Positions 39,080-47,544 of a DNA stretch of 64,000 bases are shown in pieces. The position numbers and the translations under genes were made by a program. The DNA comes from Humibacillus xanthopallidus (lineage in GTDB: Bacteria > Actinomycetota > Actinomycetes > Actinomycetales > Dermatophilaceae), in the NCBI RefSeq assembly GCF_006716675.1, contig NZ_VFPM01000002.1:434001-498000 (forward strand). Reading direction: 5' to 3'. Under the pieces are notes generated by a model that saw only the letters and a list, made by a program, of their open reading frames with translations, did not search any database and was not told the DNA's origin. How positions within the stretch are numbered: the stretch's first letter is position 1; each line of letters opens with the position of its first letter.

Positions 39080-40389
39080 CGGGTCACCCCGGCCGGGGTG
39101 CCGTGCGCGGCGGCCAGCTCCTCGAGCTGCTGACGGACGAAGGCGGGGGTGTCTGCCTCCCCGACCGGGTCCCACTGCTCGCGCAGTGCTCGCAGGTTGG
39201 CCTGGCGGATGGTGCTCTCGAGCAGGCGCACCCGGTCCTCGGGGCTCTGCGCGTCGGGCACGTCGGGGACGGCGGGCAGGGTGACCGAGTCCCCCGGTGA
39301 CGTGGCCAGCACGAGCGCCCGGTCGGCGTGCTGGAAGAGAACGGGCTGGGCCCACTCGTCCCCGAGGGACGAGGCGAACGCGACCTGCTGGGCCCGTCCC
39401 GACGCCACCGCCTGGGCCGTGGTCGCCCCGGAGGCGAGGGCCGAGTAGAGACCTCCGAGGAAGGCGAGGCAGCTCGCGTCGCTGATGGCGGCGCGAATGC
39501 CGATCACGGCGTGCACGCTCGGGGCGATCTGGGCGGCGAGCTGGTCGCTGTCGCACGCGGCGAGCACGAGGAGCCTCAGGGTGGAGCCGCGAAGGATCTT
39601 CGACAGGGTCCGGCCGGACACCACCTCGGGCCGGTCGGCCGTCCCGATGACGAGGTCCTGCCATCCCTGCCGGGCCCGCTGGCCGGTCCCCAGCACGTGG
39701 ACGACGTGCACGTCGTCACGCTGGAGCGCCTGTGTCAGCTGGCTCGCTCGGACGTCCGGGAACGTGACGAGGTCGGCTGCGGGGAAGGCCTCCTCGATGA
39801 GGTGCGGGTCGTTCGTCTGGTCGACGCCGTAGAACGAGGAGGTGAGGGCGAGGATCCGCAGCTGCGCGGGCTCGAGCGGCTCGACGGCCGCGCCCTCGTG
39901 GTCGGCAGCGTCCGAGTGCGGCTCGTGGCGCTCGCGGATGACGGACCACCCCTCCGACATGCCGACGTACTGCGACCCGGAGGCGAGCGTCGGGTCGGCG
40001 ATCAGCTCCCACGGAAGGGCGTGGACGGCATACGACGTGCTCCGGATGATGATGTGCAGCGCCCCCTGCTCGCGACCCCGCTCGACGGCCTGCGCCCAGC
40101 ACCGGCTGAGGGCGCCGGAGAAGAGGGCGCTGAAGAGCTGGGCGCCGACCTTGGGACGGTTCGGCTCGGGCGCGAAGGTCTTGGTGGTCGGCGTGCGGGT
40201 GCCGAGTGTGCGCCACTCCGGGCTCAGCACGAACGAACCCGTCGCGACCACCGCGCCGTCATCGACGTGCGCGGTCACGTCGTGCCGGTCGGGGTCGCCC
40301 TCGCTCGGCTCGATCGTCACGACGAGGCGCGCCGGCTCCGGCCGCCCCGGCGTGACGTACTCGGACACGTCGTTCTTGAACAGGGCCAT
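39076..40389 (-). CDS. Pseudo-CHAT protein lacking the catalytic histidine
   Basis: A 437-residue protein with a CHAT-like fold over residues about 110-370 (LPWELIADPTLASGSQYVGM, later LGGLYSALASGATTAQAVAS). The Cys position is kept (Cys279 in LVLAACDS), but where active proteins have GHG this one has VHVLGTG, with Thr235 in place of the catalytic His. It is therefore probably inactive as a protease and may act as sensor, inhibitor or adaptor for the active CHAT protein encoded immediately downstream. Residues 1-100 form a separate N-terminal domain of unknown family. It is the first gene of the operon. Confidence 0.8.
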   Translation of the reverse strand: MALFKNDVSEYVTPGRPEPARLVVTIEPSEGDPDRHDVTAHVDDGAVVATGSFVLSPEWRTLGTRTPTTKTFAPEPNRPKVGAQLFSALFSGALSRCWAQAVERGREQGALHIIIRSTSYAVHALPWELIADPTLASGSQYVGMSEGWSVIRERHEPHSDAADHEGAAVEPLEPAQLRILALTSSFYGVDQTNDPHLIEEAFPAADLVTFPDVRASQLTQALQRDDVHVVHVLGTGQRARQGWQDLVIGTADRPEVVSGRTLSKILRGSTLRLLVLAACDSDQLAAQIAPSVHAVIGIRAAISDASCLAFLGGLYSALASGATTAQAVASGRAQQVAFASSLGDEWAQPVLFQHADRALVLATSPGDSVTLPAVPDVPDAQSPEDRVRLLESTIRQANLRALREQWDPVGEADTPAFVRQQLEELAAAHGTPAGVTR

Positions 40390-40528
40390 GTCACTTCTCC
40401 CACTGCCTCCGCCAGTTCCAGTGTGGTCCGGCGAAGACCCGCACCGCAGCCGAACTGCCGATCACCTGTGAGAGGGCGACGATCGCGGTGCTGATACCGA
40501 AGGGTGGCCGAAAGCGGGCCGGGGGCGG

Positions 40529-41977
40529 TCAGCCCCCCGGCCCCGTGGGCCGCGTCGGCCCCGTGGGCCGCGTCGTCCCCGTCGGCCCCGAGGGTCGCGT
40601 GCCGCGGGAACGCGCTCGCTGGGCGGCCATCTCCTCGTCGAACTCCGCCCGCCACGTCGGGCTCAGGGTGATCCCGAGGCGCGCCGCCTCCTCGGTGCTC
40701 AGCTCGACGGGAAAGCCGAAGGTGTCGTAGAGGACGAAGAGGTCGGCGCCTGTCGCGCCCTCGTGCAGGTGGCCGTGCAGCTGCGCGAGGCCCTTGCGCA
40801 GGGTCCGGCGGAAGGCGCGCTCCTCCGCGGAGAGCAGGGCGATGACGTCGTCGGTGTGCGCGGCCACCTCGGGGTAGTCGGTCGCGTAGATGCCCGCGAT
40901 CGCCGGGATGATCTCGGGGAAGAAGCTGTCCTCGAGGCCCAGGGCGAAGGCGTGGCGCACGGCTCGCCGCACGAGCCGGCGCAGCACGTAGCCCTGGGCC
41001 TTGTTGCTCGGCCGCACCCCGTCGACGGCGAGGAAGGTGGCGCCGCGCAGGTGGTCGGCGATGACGCGCATGGCGTGGGTCTCGTCGTCGTAGCTGCGGC
41101 CGGAGAGCGCCTCGAGCCGCTCGACGATCGGCCAGAGCAGCCCGATGCGGAAGACGTCGGAGGAATCGAGCGCCGCGGCGGCGATGCGCTCGAGCCCGCC
41201 GCCGTAGTCGACGTTGCGACGGGGGAGTGTCTCGAAGCCGGTCTCGGTGCGGCGGTACTCCATGAACACGGAGTTGCCGAGCTCGATGAAGCGGCCGCAG
41301 TCGCAGTTCGGGTGGCAGTGGGCGCCGTAGGCCGGGTCGTGCTCGACGTGCGGGAAGAGGTAGAACACCTCGGAGTCGGGGCCACCGGGCTCCCCGACCG
41401 GCATCTGCTCCGCACCGCCGGACCGCGTCCACCAGTTGCTCGCGCCGTAGAAGACGATGCGCGCCTCGCCCGTGCCGACCGAGGCGGCGTGCTCGTCGGT
41501 GCCGACGTCGATCTGACCGGCCGTGAGGCCGGCCGCCTCGAAGAGCCCCGTCCAGATGGTGGCCGTCTCCTCGTCCTTCGGGATGCCGTGGGCCGGGTCC
41601 CCGCTGAAGCAGGAGACGTAGAGGCGGGCGGGGTCCAGCCCGACCTTCTCGGTGAGGAAGGTCCAGAACTGCGGGATCTGCACGTCCTTGAAGTAGTCGC
41701 CGAGGCTCCAGCTGCCGAGCATCTCGAAGAAGGTCGTGTGCCGGTTGTCGCCGACCTCCTCGATGTCCTGCACGCGCAGGCAGGTCTGGCTGTCGGCCAG
41801 GCGCTTCCCCGCCGGGTGGTCGGCGCCGAGGAGGTAGGGGAGCAGCGGCTGCATGCCGCTGCCCGTGAAGAGGGTCGTCGGGTCGTTCTCGGGAGTCAGC
41901 CGCGCACGAGGGATGACGGTGTGACCCCGCTCGACGAGGAAGCCGAGGAAGGCCCGGCGGATCTCGTCGGCGTCCAT
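40529..41977 (-). CDS. Alanyl-tRNA synthetase-related protein, catalytic part only
   Basis: A 482-residue paralogue of AlaRS. It has the class II core: FTGSGMQPLLPYLLG, RVQDIEEVGDNRHTTFFEML (motif 2 region), NSVFMEYRR and YGGGLERIAA (motif 3 region), plus the tRNA-recognition helices (HAMRVIADHLRGA, GYVLRRLVRRAVRH). It ends near residue 460, without the editing and C-Ala domains of a full-length (about 880-residue) enzyme, and closes with a repetitive Pro-Thr-Gly tail from 15-18-bp imperfect DNA repeats. It cannot be the housekeeping enzyme. It lies 139 bp upstream of the CHAT operon on the same strand. Confidence 0.82.
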   Translation of the reverse strand: MDADEIRRAFLGFLVERGHTVIPRARLTPENDPTTLFTGSGMQPLLPYLLGADHPAGKRLADSQTCLRVQDIEEVGDNRHTTFFEMLGSWSLGDYFKDVQIPQFWTFLTEKVGLDPARLYVSCFSGDPAHGIPKDEETATIWTGLFEAAGLTAGQIDVGTDEHAASVGTGEARIVFYGASNWWTRSGGAEQMPVGEPGGPDSEVFYLFPHVEHDPAYGAHCHPNCDCGRFIELGNSVFMEYRRTETGFETLPRRNVDYGGGLERIAAAALDSSDVFRIGLLWPIVERLEALSGRSYDDETHAMRVIADHLRGATFLAVDGVRPSNKAQGYVLRRLVRRAVRHAFALGLEDSFFPEIIPAIAGIYATDYPEVAAHTDDVIALLSAEERAFRRTLRKGLAQLHGHLHEGATGADLFVLYDTFGFPVELSTEEAARLGITLSPTWRAEFDEEMAAQRARSRGTRPSGPTGTTRPTGPTRPTGPGG

Positions 41978-42028
41978 GGGCCGATTCCACACCCGGGCCC
42001 GCCGGCTGTCGAGGCAGTTTGCCCCCCG

Positions 42029-43291
42029 TCACACCTGTGACGCGATGCGGGCCGCGGTCGCGGTCGCGTCGTCGCCCACTCCGAAGAGCAGTGACGACCG
42101 CCGCCGGCGCAGGAAGTGCACGCCCACGAAGTGCAGGCCCGGCGCGACGGTGCTCTCGCCGTCGTCGTGCACCGGGAAGCCCTGCTCGTCGACGATGCCC
42201 GGCACGTCGATCCACTCCGCGTAGCGCGACCGGAAGCCGCACGCGACGACGACCGCACCGAAGCCGTGGAGGTCGAGCTCGGTCGGGGCGTCGGTCGCGA
42301 GCGCTGTCGGCGGTGGGATCTCGGGCAGCGGCCGCCCCTCACGGGCGCAGGCGCGCGCCACCGCGCCGCTCACGAGCCGGAAGCCCGCGTCGCCCGCAGC
42401 GATCGTCTCCGTGAGGTCGGGCTTGAGGTATGCCGTCCGGTCGGCCACTCCCGCAAGGTGACCCGTGAGCCGCACCCCGAGTGCCGCGAGGGTGCGGTAG
42501 TGCAGGTCGTGACCGCCGCGGGCGCCGCTCGCCTGCACGTTCGCACCGTGCCGCGCGGCCGGGCTCGCGAGCTCGTGGGGCCGCTGCTCGAAGAAGCCGG
42601 CGGAGATGAGCCAGTCGAAGAGGTCGCGGTCCTCGAGGCGCCGGTAGAACCACGGCGCCCTGCCGCACGCCATGACGACGTCACGGCCGGCAAGGGCGAG
42701 CTCCTCGGCGATCTGGCAGGCGCTCTGGCCGCTTCCCACGACGAGGACCGACCCGTCGGGAAGGCCCGCCGGGTTGCGGTAGGTCGCGACGTCGAGGACC
42801 GCGATGTCGGGCGACAGCCCGGTGAGGACCGCCGGCCTCAGGGGCTGCTGGTAGGCACCCGTCGCGATGACGGCGGCCCGGCTGCGGATGGTGCCGCCGT
42901 CGGTGTCGAGGCGATAGCCCCGCTTGCCCCGCCCGCCCCGGCCGGTGGGGTGGCTGGGGTCGGCGGGGTCCCCGAAGGGGGTGAGCCGGTGCACCGGGGT
43001 GCCGGTGCGGACCTCGGCACCCAGCCGGCCGGCATACCGCTGGAGGTGGTCGGCGATCTCGGTGCGCGTCATGAAGCCGTCCGGGTCGTCGCCGCGGTAG
43101 TGCGCGCCCGGGAGGGTGACGGTGTGGTTCGGCCCGACGAGCGTGAAGCTGTCCCACCGGCCGAGCCACGAGGAACCGGGCGTGGTGGCCTCGAGCACCA
43201 CGTGCTCGACGCCGCGTGCGGACAGCTCGTGGCTGGTCGCGAGACCCGCCTGGCCGCCCCCCACGACGACGACGTCGATGTCTTCCGCCAT
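42029..43291 (-). CDS. Flavin-dependent monooxygenase/oxidoreductase (CzcO/YpeS-like)
   Basis: A 420-residue cytosolic flavoprotein. The FAD motif VVVVGGGQAGLATSHEL is at residues 7-23, and a second dinucleotide-binding motif for NADPH, VVGSGQSACQIAEEL, lies near the middle, as in FAD/NAD(P)-binding monooxygenases annotated CzcO. A third strand (VVVACGFRSRY) completes the fold. I chose ATG 43291 because the FAD motif then begins at the usual distance. Substrate unknown; siderophore-type N-hydroxylation is one family option. Divergent from the membrane hydrolase gene. Confidence 0.85.
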   Translation of the reverse strand: MAEDIDVVVVGGGQAGLATSHELSARGVEHVVLEATTPGSSWLGRWDSFTLVGPNHTVTLPGAHYRGDDPDGFMTRTEIADHLQRYAGRLGAEVRTGTPVHRLTPFGDPADPSHPTGRGGRGKRGYRLDTDGGTIRSRAAVIATGAYQQPLRPAVLTGLSPDIAVLDVATYRNPAGLPDGSVLVVGSGQSACQIAEELALAGRDVVMACGRAPWFYRRLEDRDLFDWLISAGFFEQRPHELASPAARHGANVQASGARGGHDLHYRTLAALGVRLTGHLAGVADRTAYLKPDLTETIAAGDAGFRLVSGAVARACAREGRPLPEIPPPTALATDAPTELDLHGFGAVVVACGFRSRYAEWIDVPGIVDEQGFPVHDDGESTVAPGLHFVGVHFLRRRRSSLLFGVGDDATATAARIASQV

Positions 43292-43385
43292 GAGGACACG
43301 GTGCCACGGCAGGTGCTCGCGCGTGCGGTGTTGCTGTGGGAGCGTGTCCTTCACAGTCGGACCCTTCCAGCCGAGACGAGCGAGC

Positions 43386-45125
43386 ATGGCCCAGACGACG
43401 GATGCCGCGGAACCGGTCGCGGCCCACACCCTCAGCCCGGACGAGGGGGACGGCGCGCCGCCACCACCCGAGGAGCAGACGCCTCGCCGCGGACGGCTTC
43501 GGAGCCTGCTGCATGCGACCCTGCCGGGCTGCTGGGGCGCCGTGCTCTTCGCCGCGCTGTCGTTCACGCCCTCGCTGCTCCCGAGGGGCGGCTTCATCCA
43601 AGGACTCGTCTGCGGCATCACCGCCTCCATCGGCTACGGCCTCGGTGTGCTCGCTGCGTGGCTGTGGCGTGCCTTCGCCGACCGCGAGCCGCGTGAGCCC
43701 AAACCGTCGTCGTGGCGGATCCTGCTCCTCGGTGGGGGTCTGCTGCTCGTCGTCGCCTTCGGGCTCGGGCAGTACTGGCAGGCCGAGATCAGGGCCCTCA
43801 TGGGGGTGACGGACCACAATCTCGCGCTCGTGGCCCTCTCGCCCTTCGTCGCGGTCTTCTTTTTCGCGCTCTTCGTCCTCACCGGTCGCGGCATCCGCCG
43901 TGTCTATCGCTGGGTGGCCGAGCTGCTGAGCCGGCGCTTCGGCAAGCGCGCCGCGCACGCCACCGGCTGGGTGCTCGTCACCGCGACCGTCTACCTCGTC
44001 GTCAGTGGCGTCCTGCTCGACGGGCTCGTGAGCGCCATGGACGAGGCGTTCTCGGTGCGCAACACGATCACCGAGGAGGGTGTCGTGCAGCCGACGACGA
44101 GCCTTCGCTCCGGCGGGCCGGGCTCGGTGGTGCCGTGGGACACCCTGGGCCGTGAGGGCCGCACCTTCGCCGCATCCGGCCCCACCGCGAGCGAGATCAC
44201 CGCTGTCGTCGGTCAGCCGGCCAAGGAGCCCATCCGCGCGTATGCCGGCCTCGACTCCGGTGACGACGCGGAGGCCCGGGCAGCGCTCGCGGTCGAGGAC
44301 CTCACGCGGGCAGGCGGATTCGAGCGCGCGAACCTGCTCGTCGTGACGACGACCGGCAGCGGCTGGGTCGACCCCGCGCTCGTTGCCCCCTTCGAGTACC
44401 TCACCGACGGCGATGCCGCCACGGTGTCGATGCAGTACTCCTACCTGCCCTCGTGGCTCTCCTTCCTCGTCGACCAGACGAAGGCCCGCGAGGCCGGTCG
44501 CGCCCTCTTCGACGCCGTCTACGACCGGTGGTCGAAGCTGCCCCAGGACACGCGGCCACGGCTCCTCATCGCCGGAGAGAGCCTCGGCACGTTCGGCGGC
44601 GAGACCGCCTTCAGCGGTGAGTACGACCTGCGCAACCGCACGGCCGGGACCGTCTTCGCCGGGCCGCCCAACTTCAACACGCTCTTCCGCGACTTCAGCG
44701 ACCACCGCGAGCCCGGCAGCCCCGAGATCGAGCCGGTCTACAAGAACGGCCGGACGGTGCGGTTCGCGACCGATGCCGCCTCCTCGATCCCGCCCGCGGG
44801 CCAGCCGTGGGACGGCACGCGGGTCATCTACCTCATGCACCCCTCCGACCCGATCGTCTGGTGGAGCCCGAACCTCATGCTCACCGAGCCCGACTGGATC
44901 GGCGAGCCGCCCGGGCGCGACGTGCTCGAGGGGATGGTCTGGATGCCCTTCATCACCTTCTGGCAGGTCACCGCCGACCTCCCCTTCTCGACGGGGGTGC
45001 CCGCCGGGCACGGGCACAAGTACACGACGGAGTACGTCGACGCCTGGAACGCCGTCATGCGTCCGGCAGGCATCAGCGCCGAGCAGCTCGCCCAGATCAA
45101 GGCCGCGACGGCTGCCCTCGGGTGA
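43386..45125 (+). CDS. Membrane alpha/beta-hydrolase of the Abhydrolase_9 family
   Basis: A 579-residue protein. The N-terminal half holds about four transmembrane segments (around residues 48-100, 115-170 and 200-225) corresponding to the Abhydrolase_9 N domain. The C-terminal half is an alpha/beta-hydrolase with nucleophile motif IAGESLGTFGG. Residue stretches such as SMQYSYLPSWLSFLVDQTKA are typical of this actinobacterial family, whose role is not established but may involve envelope lipids. The ribosome site is weak, so the start ATG 43386 is moderately secure. Confidence 0.82.
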   Translation: MAQTTDAAEPVAAHTLSPDEGDGAPPPPEEQTPRRGRLRSLLHATLPGCWGAVLFAALSFTPSLLPRGGFIQGLVCGITASIGYGLGVLAAWLWRAFADREPREPKPSSWRILLLGGGLLLVVAFGLGQYWQAEIRALMGVTDHNLALVALSPFVAVFFFALFVLTGRGIRRVYRWVAELLSRRFGKRAAHATGWVLVTATVYLVVSGVLLDGLVSAMDEAFSVRNTITEEGVVQPTTSLRSGGPGSVVPWDTLGREGRTFAASGPTASEITAVVGQPAKEPIRAYAGLDSGDDAEARAALAVEDLTRAGGFERANLLVVTTTGSGWVDPALVAPFEYLTDGDAATVSMQYSYLPSWLSFLVDQTKAREAGRALFDAVYDRWSKLPQDTRPRLLIAGESLGTFGGETAFSGEYDLRNRTAGTVFAGPPNFNTLFRDFSDHREPGSPEIEPVYKNGRTVRFATDAASSIPPAGQPWDGTRVIYLMHPSDPIVWWSPNLMLTEPDWIGEPPGRDVLEGMVWMPFITFWQVTADLPFSTGVPAGHGHKYTTEYVDAWNAVMRPAGISAEQLAQIKAATAALG

Positions 45126-45323
45126 CGGTGGCGGGTCTCCGTGACGTCCGGATGAGGGCGGGTGGGCGGCACACCCCGGTCGTCGGCGTCCGTGATGGCT
45201 GGGCCGCGAGGTGGCACAGTGTGAGCGTCGCGCGTCACGGTGGCAGCCGGGCCACGCCGCCGGCCGGGCACATCCGAGTAGCCGGACACCGGATCCGCCT
45301 CACGCCGAAGGGAGTTCCCGCCC

Positions 45324-45689
45324 ATGACCAGCGAGGAGCGTCGCTTCCCCCGATCCGTCTACGAGCACGGGGAGGATCCCGACCCCCGCTTCAGCCTGGC
45401 CAACGAGCGCACCTTCCTCGCCTGGGTGCGCACCTCGCTCGCCTTCGTCGCCGCTGGCCTCGCGGTGGAGGCCCTCCAGCTGCCGGTCTCGGCACCGCTC
45501 CGTCTCGTCATCTCGCTCATGCTCATCCTCGCGGGCCTGGCTGCGGCCGTGCAGGCGTGGTTCGGGTGGACCCGCACCGAGCGGGCGATGCGGCGCGTCG
45601 GGGTCCTGCCCTCGTCGGGCCTCAAGCTGCCGATCGTCGTCATCCTCGGCATCGTGTGCGTCGCGGTGGTGCTGGGGCTGCTGGTGTGA
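45324..45689 (+). CDS. YidH/DUF202 family membrane protein
   Basis: A 121-residue protein with three transmembrane helices. The family signature FSLANERTFLAWVRTSLAF is at residues 23-41, with further helices at about 60-78 and 100-120. GAAGGGA precedes the ATG. It overlaps the next DUF202 gene by four bases, forming the common yidH-yidG pair. The family is of unknown function in the cytoplasmic membrane. Confidence 0.85.
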   Translation: MTSEERRFPRSVYEHGEDPDPRFSLANERTFLAWVRTSLAFVAAGLAVEALQLPVSAPLRLVISLMLILAGLAAAVQAWFGWTRTERAMRRVGVLPSSGLKLPIVVILGIVCVAVVLGLLV

Positions 45690-46033
45690 GCCAGCCGAGC
45701 GGGCCGGGTCTCGCGGAGGAGCGCACCGCCTTCGCGTGGCGGCGGACGGCCGTCAGCGTCGCGGTCGGTGCGCTTCTCTGCCTCAAGGTCCTCCCCCCGG
45801 TGCTCGGGCCGCCGGGGTGGGCGCTCGCGGCGCTCGGCTTCGTGTGGAGCGCCGACCTCGCCCGGATCGGCCGGCGGCGCCACGTTGAGGCGCGGGCCTC
45901 GACGCGTGCGGGCGCGAGCGTGCCGCTCGGCGGCGGGGGCTATGTCCTGCGCACCGCCGTGGTGACCGTCGCCGTCGGGGTCACCGCGACGGTGGCAGCC
46001 GTCGTCATCTCCGTGCGGGCAGCGGGCGGCTGA
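45686..46033 (+). CDS. Second DUF202 membrane protein
   Basis: A 115-residue partner of the preceding gene. The signature is shortened to LAEERTAFAWRRTAVSVAVG, followed by two more transmembrane helices. The start is GTG 45686, overlapping the previous stop (GTGA). Its last 94 bp overlap the 3' end of the convergent hemerythrin-like gene, an unusually long convergent overlap. Confidence 0.78.
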   Translation: MSQPSGPGLAEERTAFAWRRTAVSVAVGALLCLKVLPPVLGPPGWALAALGFVWSADLARIGRRRHVEARASTRAGASVPLGGGGYVLRTAVVTVAVGVTATVAAVVISVRAAGG

Positions 46034-46638
46034 ACCGACCTCGGGTCACGCCGGCTCTGCTGGTCGTCGCCCGAGCCGAGCAGCCGCTCGATGTCGGCGA
46101 CGGCACGGCGCCAGGTGACCTCCGTCGGCGCCACCGGTGCGATCGGGGTGAACGGGGTGGGCGGCGCGGACGGGGTGGTCGGCTCTGACTGCTCGGACGG
46201 TCCGCGGTCGAAGAGAAGGTCGGCGGCCTCGAACGCGGCGCCTGCCCGGAGCAGGTCGGCGGCCCGCCAGCTGGCGAGGAGGCGGGGCAGGATCGTGCGC
46301 TCCTGGGCGCGAGCGTGCTGGACCACGGCCTCCTCGAGCGCGGCCGCGCAGCGACAGATCGCCGCCTCCTCGAGTGGCGGGGCGGCCGCGAGCCCGAGGG
46401 CGAGCTCCAGGAGGAGACCGTTGCGAGGGACGACGCGCTGGACGTCGGCGGAGGGCTCGCGACTGAGGCCCAGCTGCTCCGCGACCGTGTGCAGGACGAC
46501 GTAGTGCGAGAGCCACCGGGACGCTGCCGCGCGCTCGGCACCGGTCGTCTGGGCGACCTCGCAGACGAGGCCGCGCATCCTGGTGTGCTGGCGGGCGACG
46601 ACGCGCACGACGTCGGCAACCGCTGCCCGGGGCTGCAT
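45940..46638 (-). CDS. Hemerythrin-like helical protein
   Basis: A 232-residue protein. Residues about 5-125 form a four-helix bundle with His positions in the hemerythrin HHE style (ARQHTRMRGL, WLSHYVVLHTVAEQL and VVQHARAQERTILPRLL), so a di-iron or ligand-binding role is plausible. A Pro/Thr/Ser stretch follows, and the last 30 residues, which overlap the DUF202 gene, are Thr/Ala-rich. GAGGAGG lies upstream of ATG 46638. Divergent from the carotenoid cyclase genes. The family assignment is by pattern only. Confidence 0.6.
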   Translation of the reverse strand: MQPRAAVADVVRVVARQHTRMRGLVCEVAQTTGAERAAASRWLSHYVVLHTVAEQLGLSREPSADVQRVVPRNGLLLELALGLAAAPPLEEAAICRCAAALEEAVVQHARAQERTILPRLLASWRAADLLRAGAAFEAADLLFDRGPSEQSEPTTPSAPPTPFTPIAPVAPTEVTWRRAVADIERLLGSGDDQQSRRDPRSVQPPAARTEMTTAATVAVTPTATVTTAVRRT

Positions 46639-46829
46639 GACCCACCTCCTCGACCTCGCCGTCGGGGGCCGGAATGCGGACCCGCACCACCCCCATGACG
46701 GACGACGTACCCGCAGCGGCGGCGTTCAGACAGGCCGCCGCCGCATCGAGGCCGGCCGCAACGTAGGGTGGTGCTCGCAGCCCTCCGGGCCGCACCGACC
46801 CCGACGACCGGTCATCGTGGAGGAACGGC

Positions 46830-47177
46830 GTGGATCGCTACCAGTACCTGCTCCTCATGGCGGCCTGCATTGCGATCACGCTGCCATTGGAGTTCGTCCT
46901 CGGCGCGCGGGTCTACCGCAGGCCGGCCCTGCTCGTGACGGCGATGGTGCCCGTGGTGGTCGCCTTCTCGGTGTGGGACATCGTCGGCATCTGGCGTGGT
47001 CACTGGTCCTACAACCCGCTCTACGTCACCGGCATCGAGCTGCCGCTGCGGATGCCGCTCGAGGAGCTCGTCTTCTTCCTCGTCATCCCGATCTGCGGGC
47101 TGCTGACCTACGAGGCGGTGGGGCAGGTGCTGCGCCTCGTGCGCCGCCTGCGCTCGGGCTCGGACGTCCATGCCTGA
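46830..47177 (+). CDS. crtYc: Lycopene cyclase subunit, CrtYc type
   Basis: A 115-residue membrane protein with three transmembrane helices. The motif PLRMPLEELVFFLVIP is the lycopene cyclase domain signature, including the conserved PxE(E) acidic residues thought to protonate the substrate. It is one half of the actinobacterial heterodimeric cyclase that converts lycopene to beta-carotene. The start is GTG 46830 behind GGAGGAAC. It overlaps the crtYd gene by eight bases. It begins the plus-strand half of the carotenoid locus. Confidence 0.88.
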   Translation: MDRYQYLLLMAACIAITLPLEFVLGARVYRRPALLVTAMVPVVVAFSVWDIVGIWRGHWSYNPLYVTGIELPLRMPLEELVFFLVIPICGLLTYEAVGQVLRLVRRLRSGSDVHA

Positions 47178-47544
47178 GTACACCGTGCTCGCCGTCGTGG
47201 CGGTCGTCGCCACGGTCGTGCTCGAGCGATGGTCGGGCACGCGGGTCTTCGCCACGCTCCAGTTCTGGCTGGCCATGGCGATCGTCTTCGCCTTCCAGAT
47301 GATCGTCGACGGCTGGCTGACGAAGCTGAGCGCGCCGATCGTCATCTACAACCCGGAGCACCACCTGGGCCTTCGCTGGCCGTGGGACGTGCCGGTCGAG
47401 GACTACCTCTTCGGCTTCGCGATGGTGGCGGGGACGATCATCCTGTGGGAGCGTGCGAAGCGGCTCCGGCAGACCCCCGCCGAGCACGAGCCGACGGCTG
47501 GGCACGATGACGACGAGGAGGACCGTTGGACGCAGGGCAGGTGA
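47170..47544 (+). CDS. crtYd: Lycopene cyclase subunit, CrtYd type
   Basis: A 124-residue membrane protein with three transmembrane helices and the motif WPWDVPVEDYLFGFAM, the second-half lycopene cyclase signature (PVEDxxF). Together with the upstream subunit it forms the active cyclase in the membrane. The C-terminal 25 residues are acidic and overlap the start of the methyltransferase gene. Confidence 0.88.
   Translation: MPEYTVLAVVAVVATVVLERWSGTRVFATLQFWLAMAIVFAFQMIVDGWLTKLSAPIVIYNPEHHLGLRWPWDVPVEDYLFGFAMVAGTIILWERAKRLRQTPAEHEPTAGHDDDEEDRWTQGR

Noticed and set aside
44807..45683. Upstream extension of the second DUF202 gene into the membrane hydrolase gene
   Set aside because: The frame is open but antisense-like in composition; the DUF202 signature begins just after GTG 45686, which overlaps the previous stop codon in the usual way.
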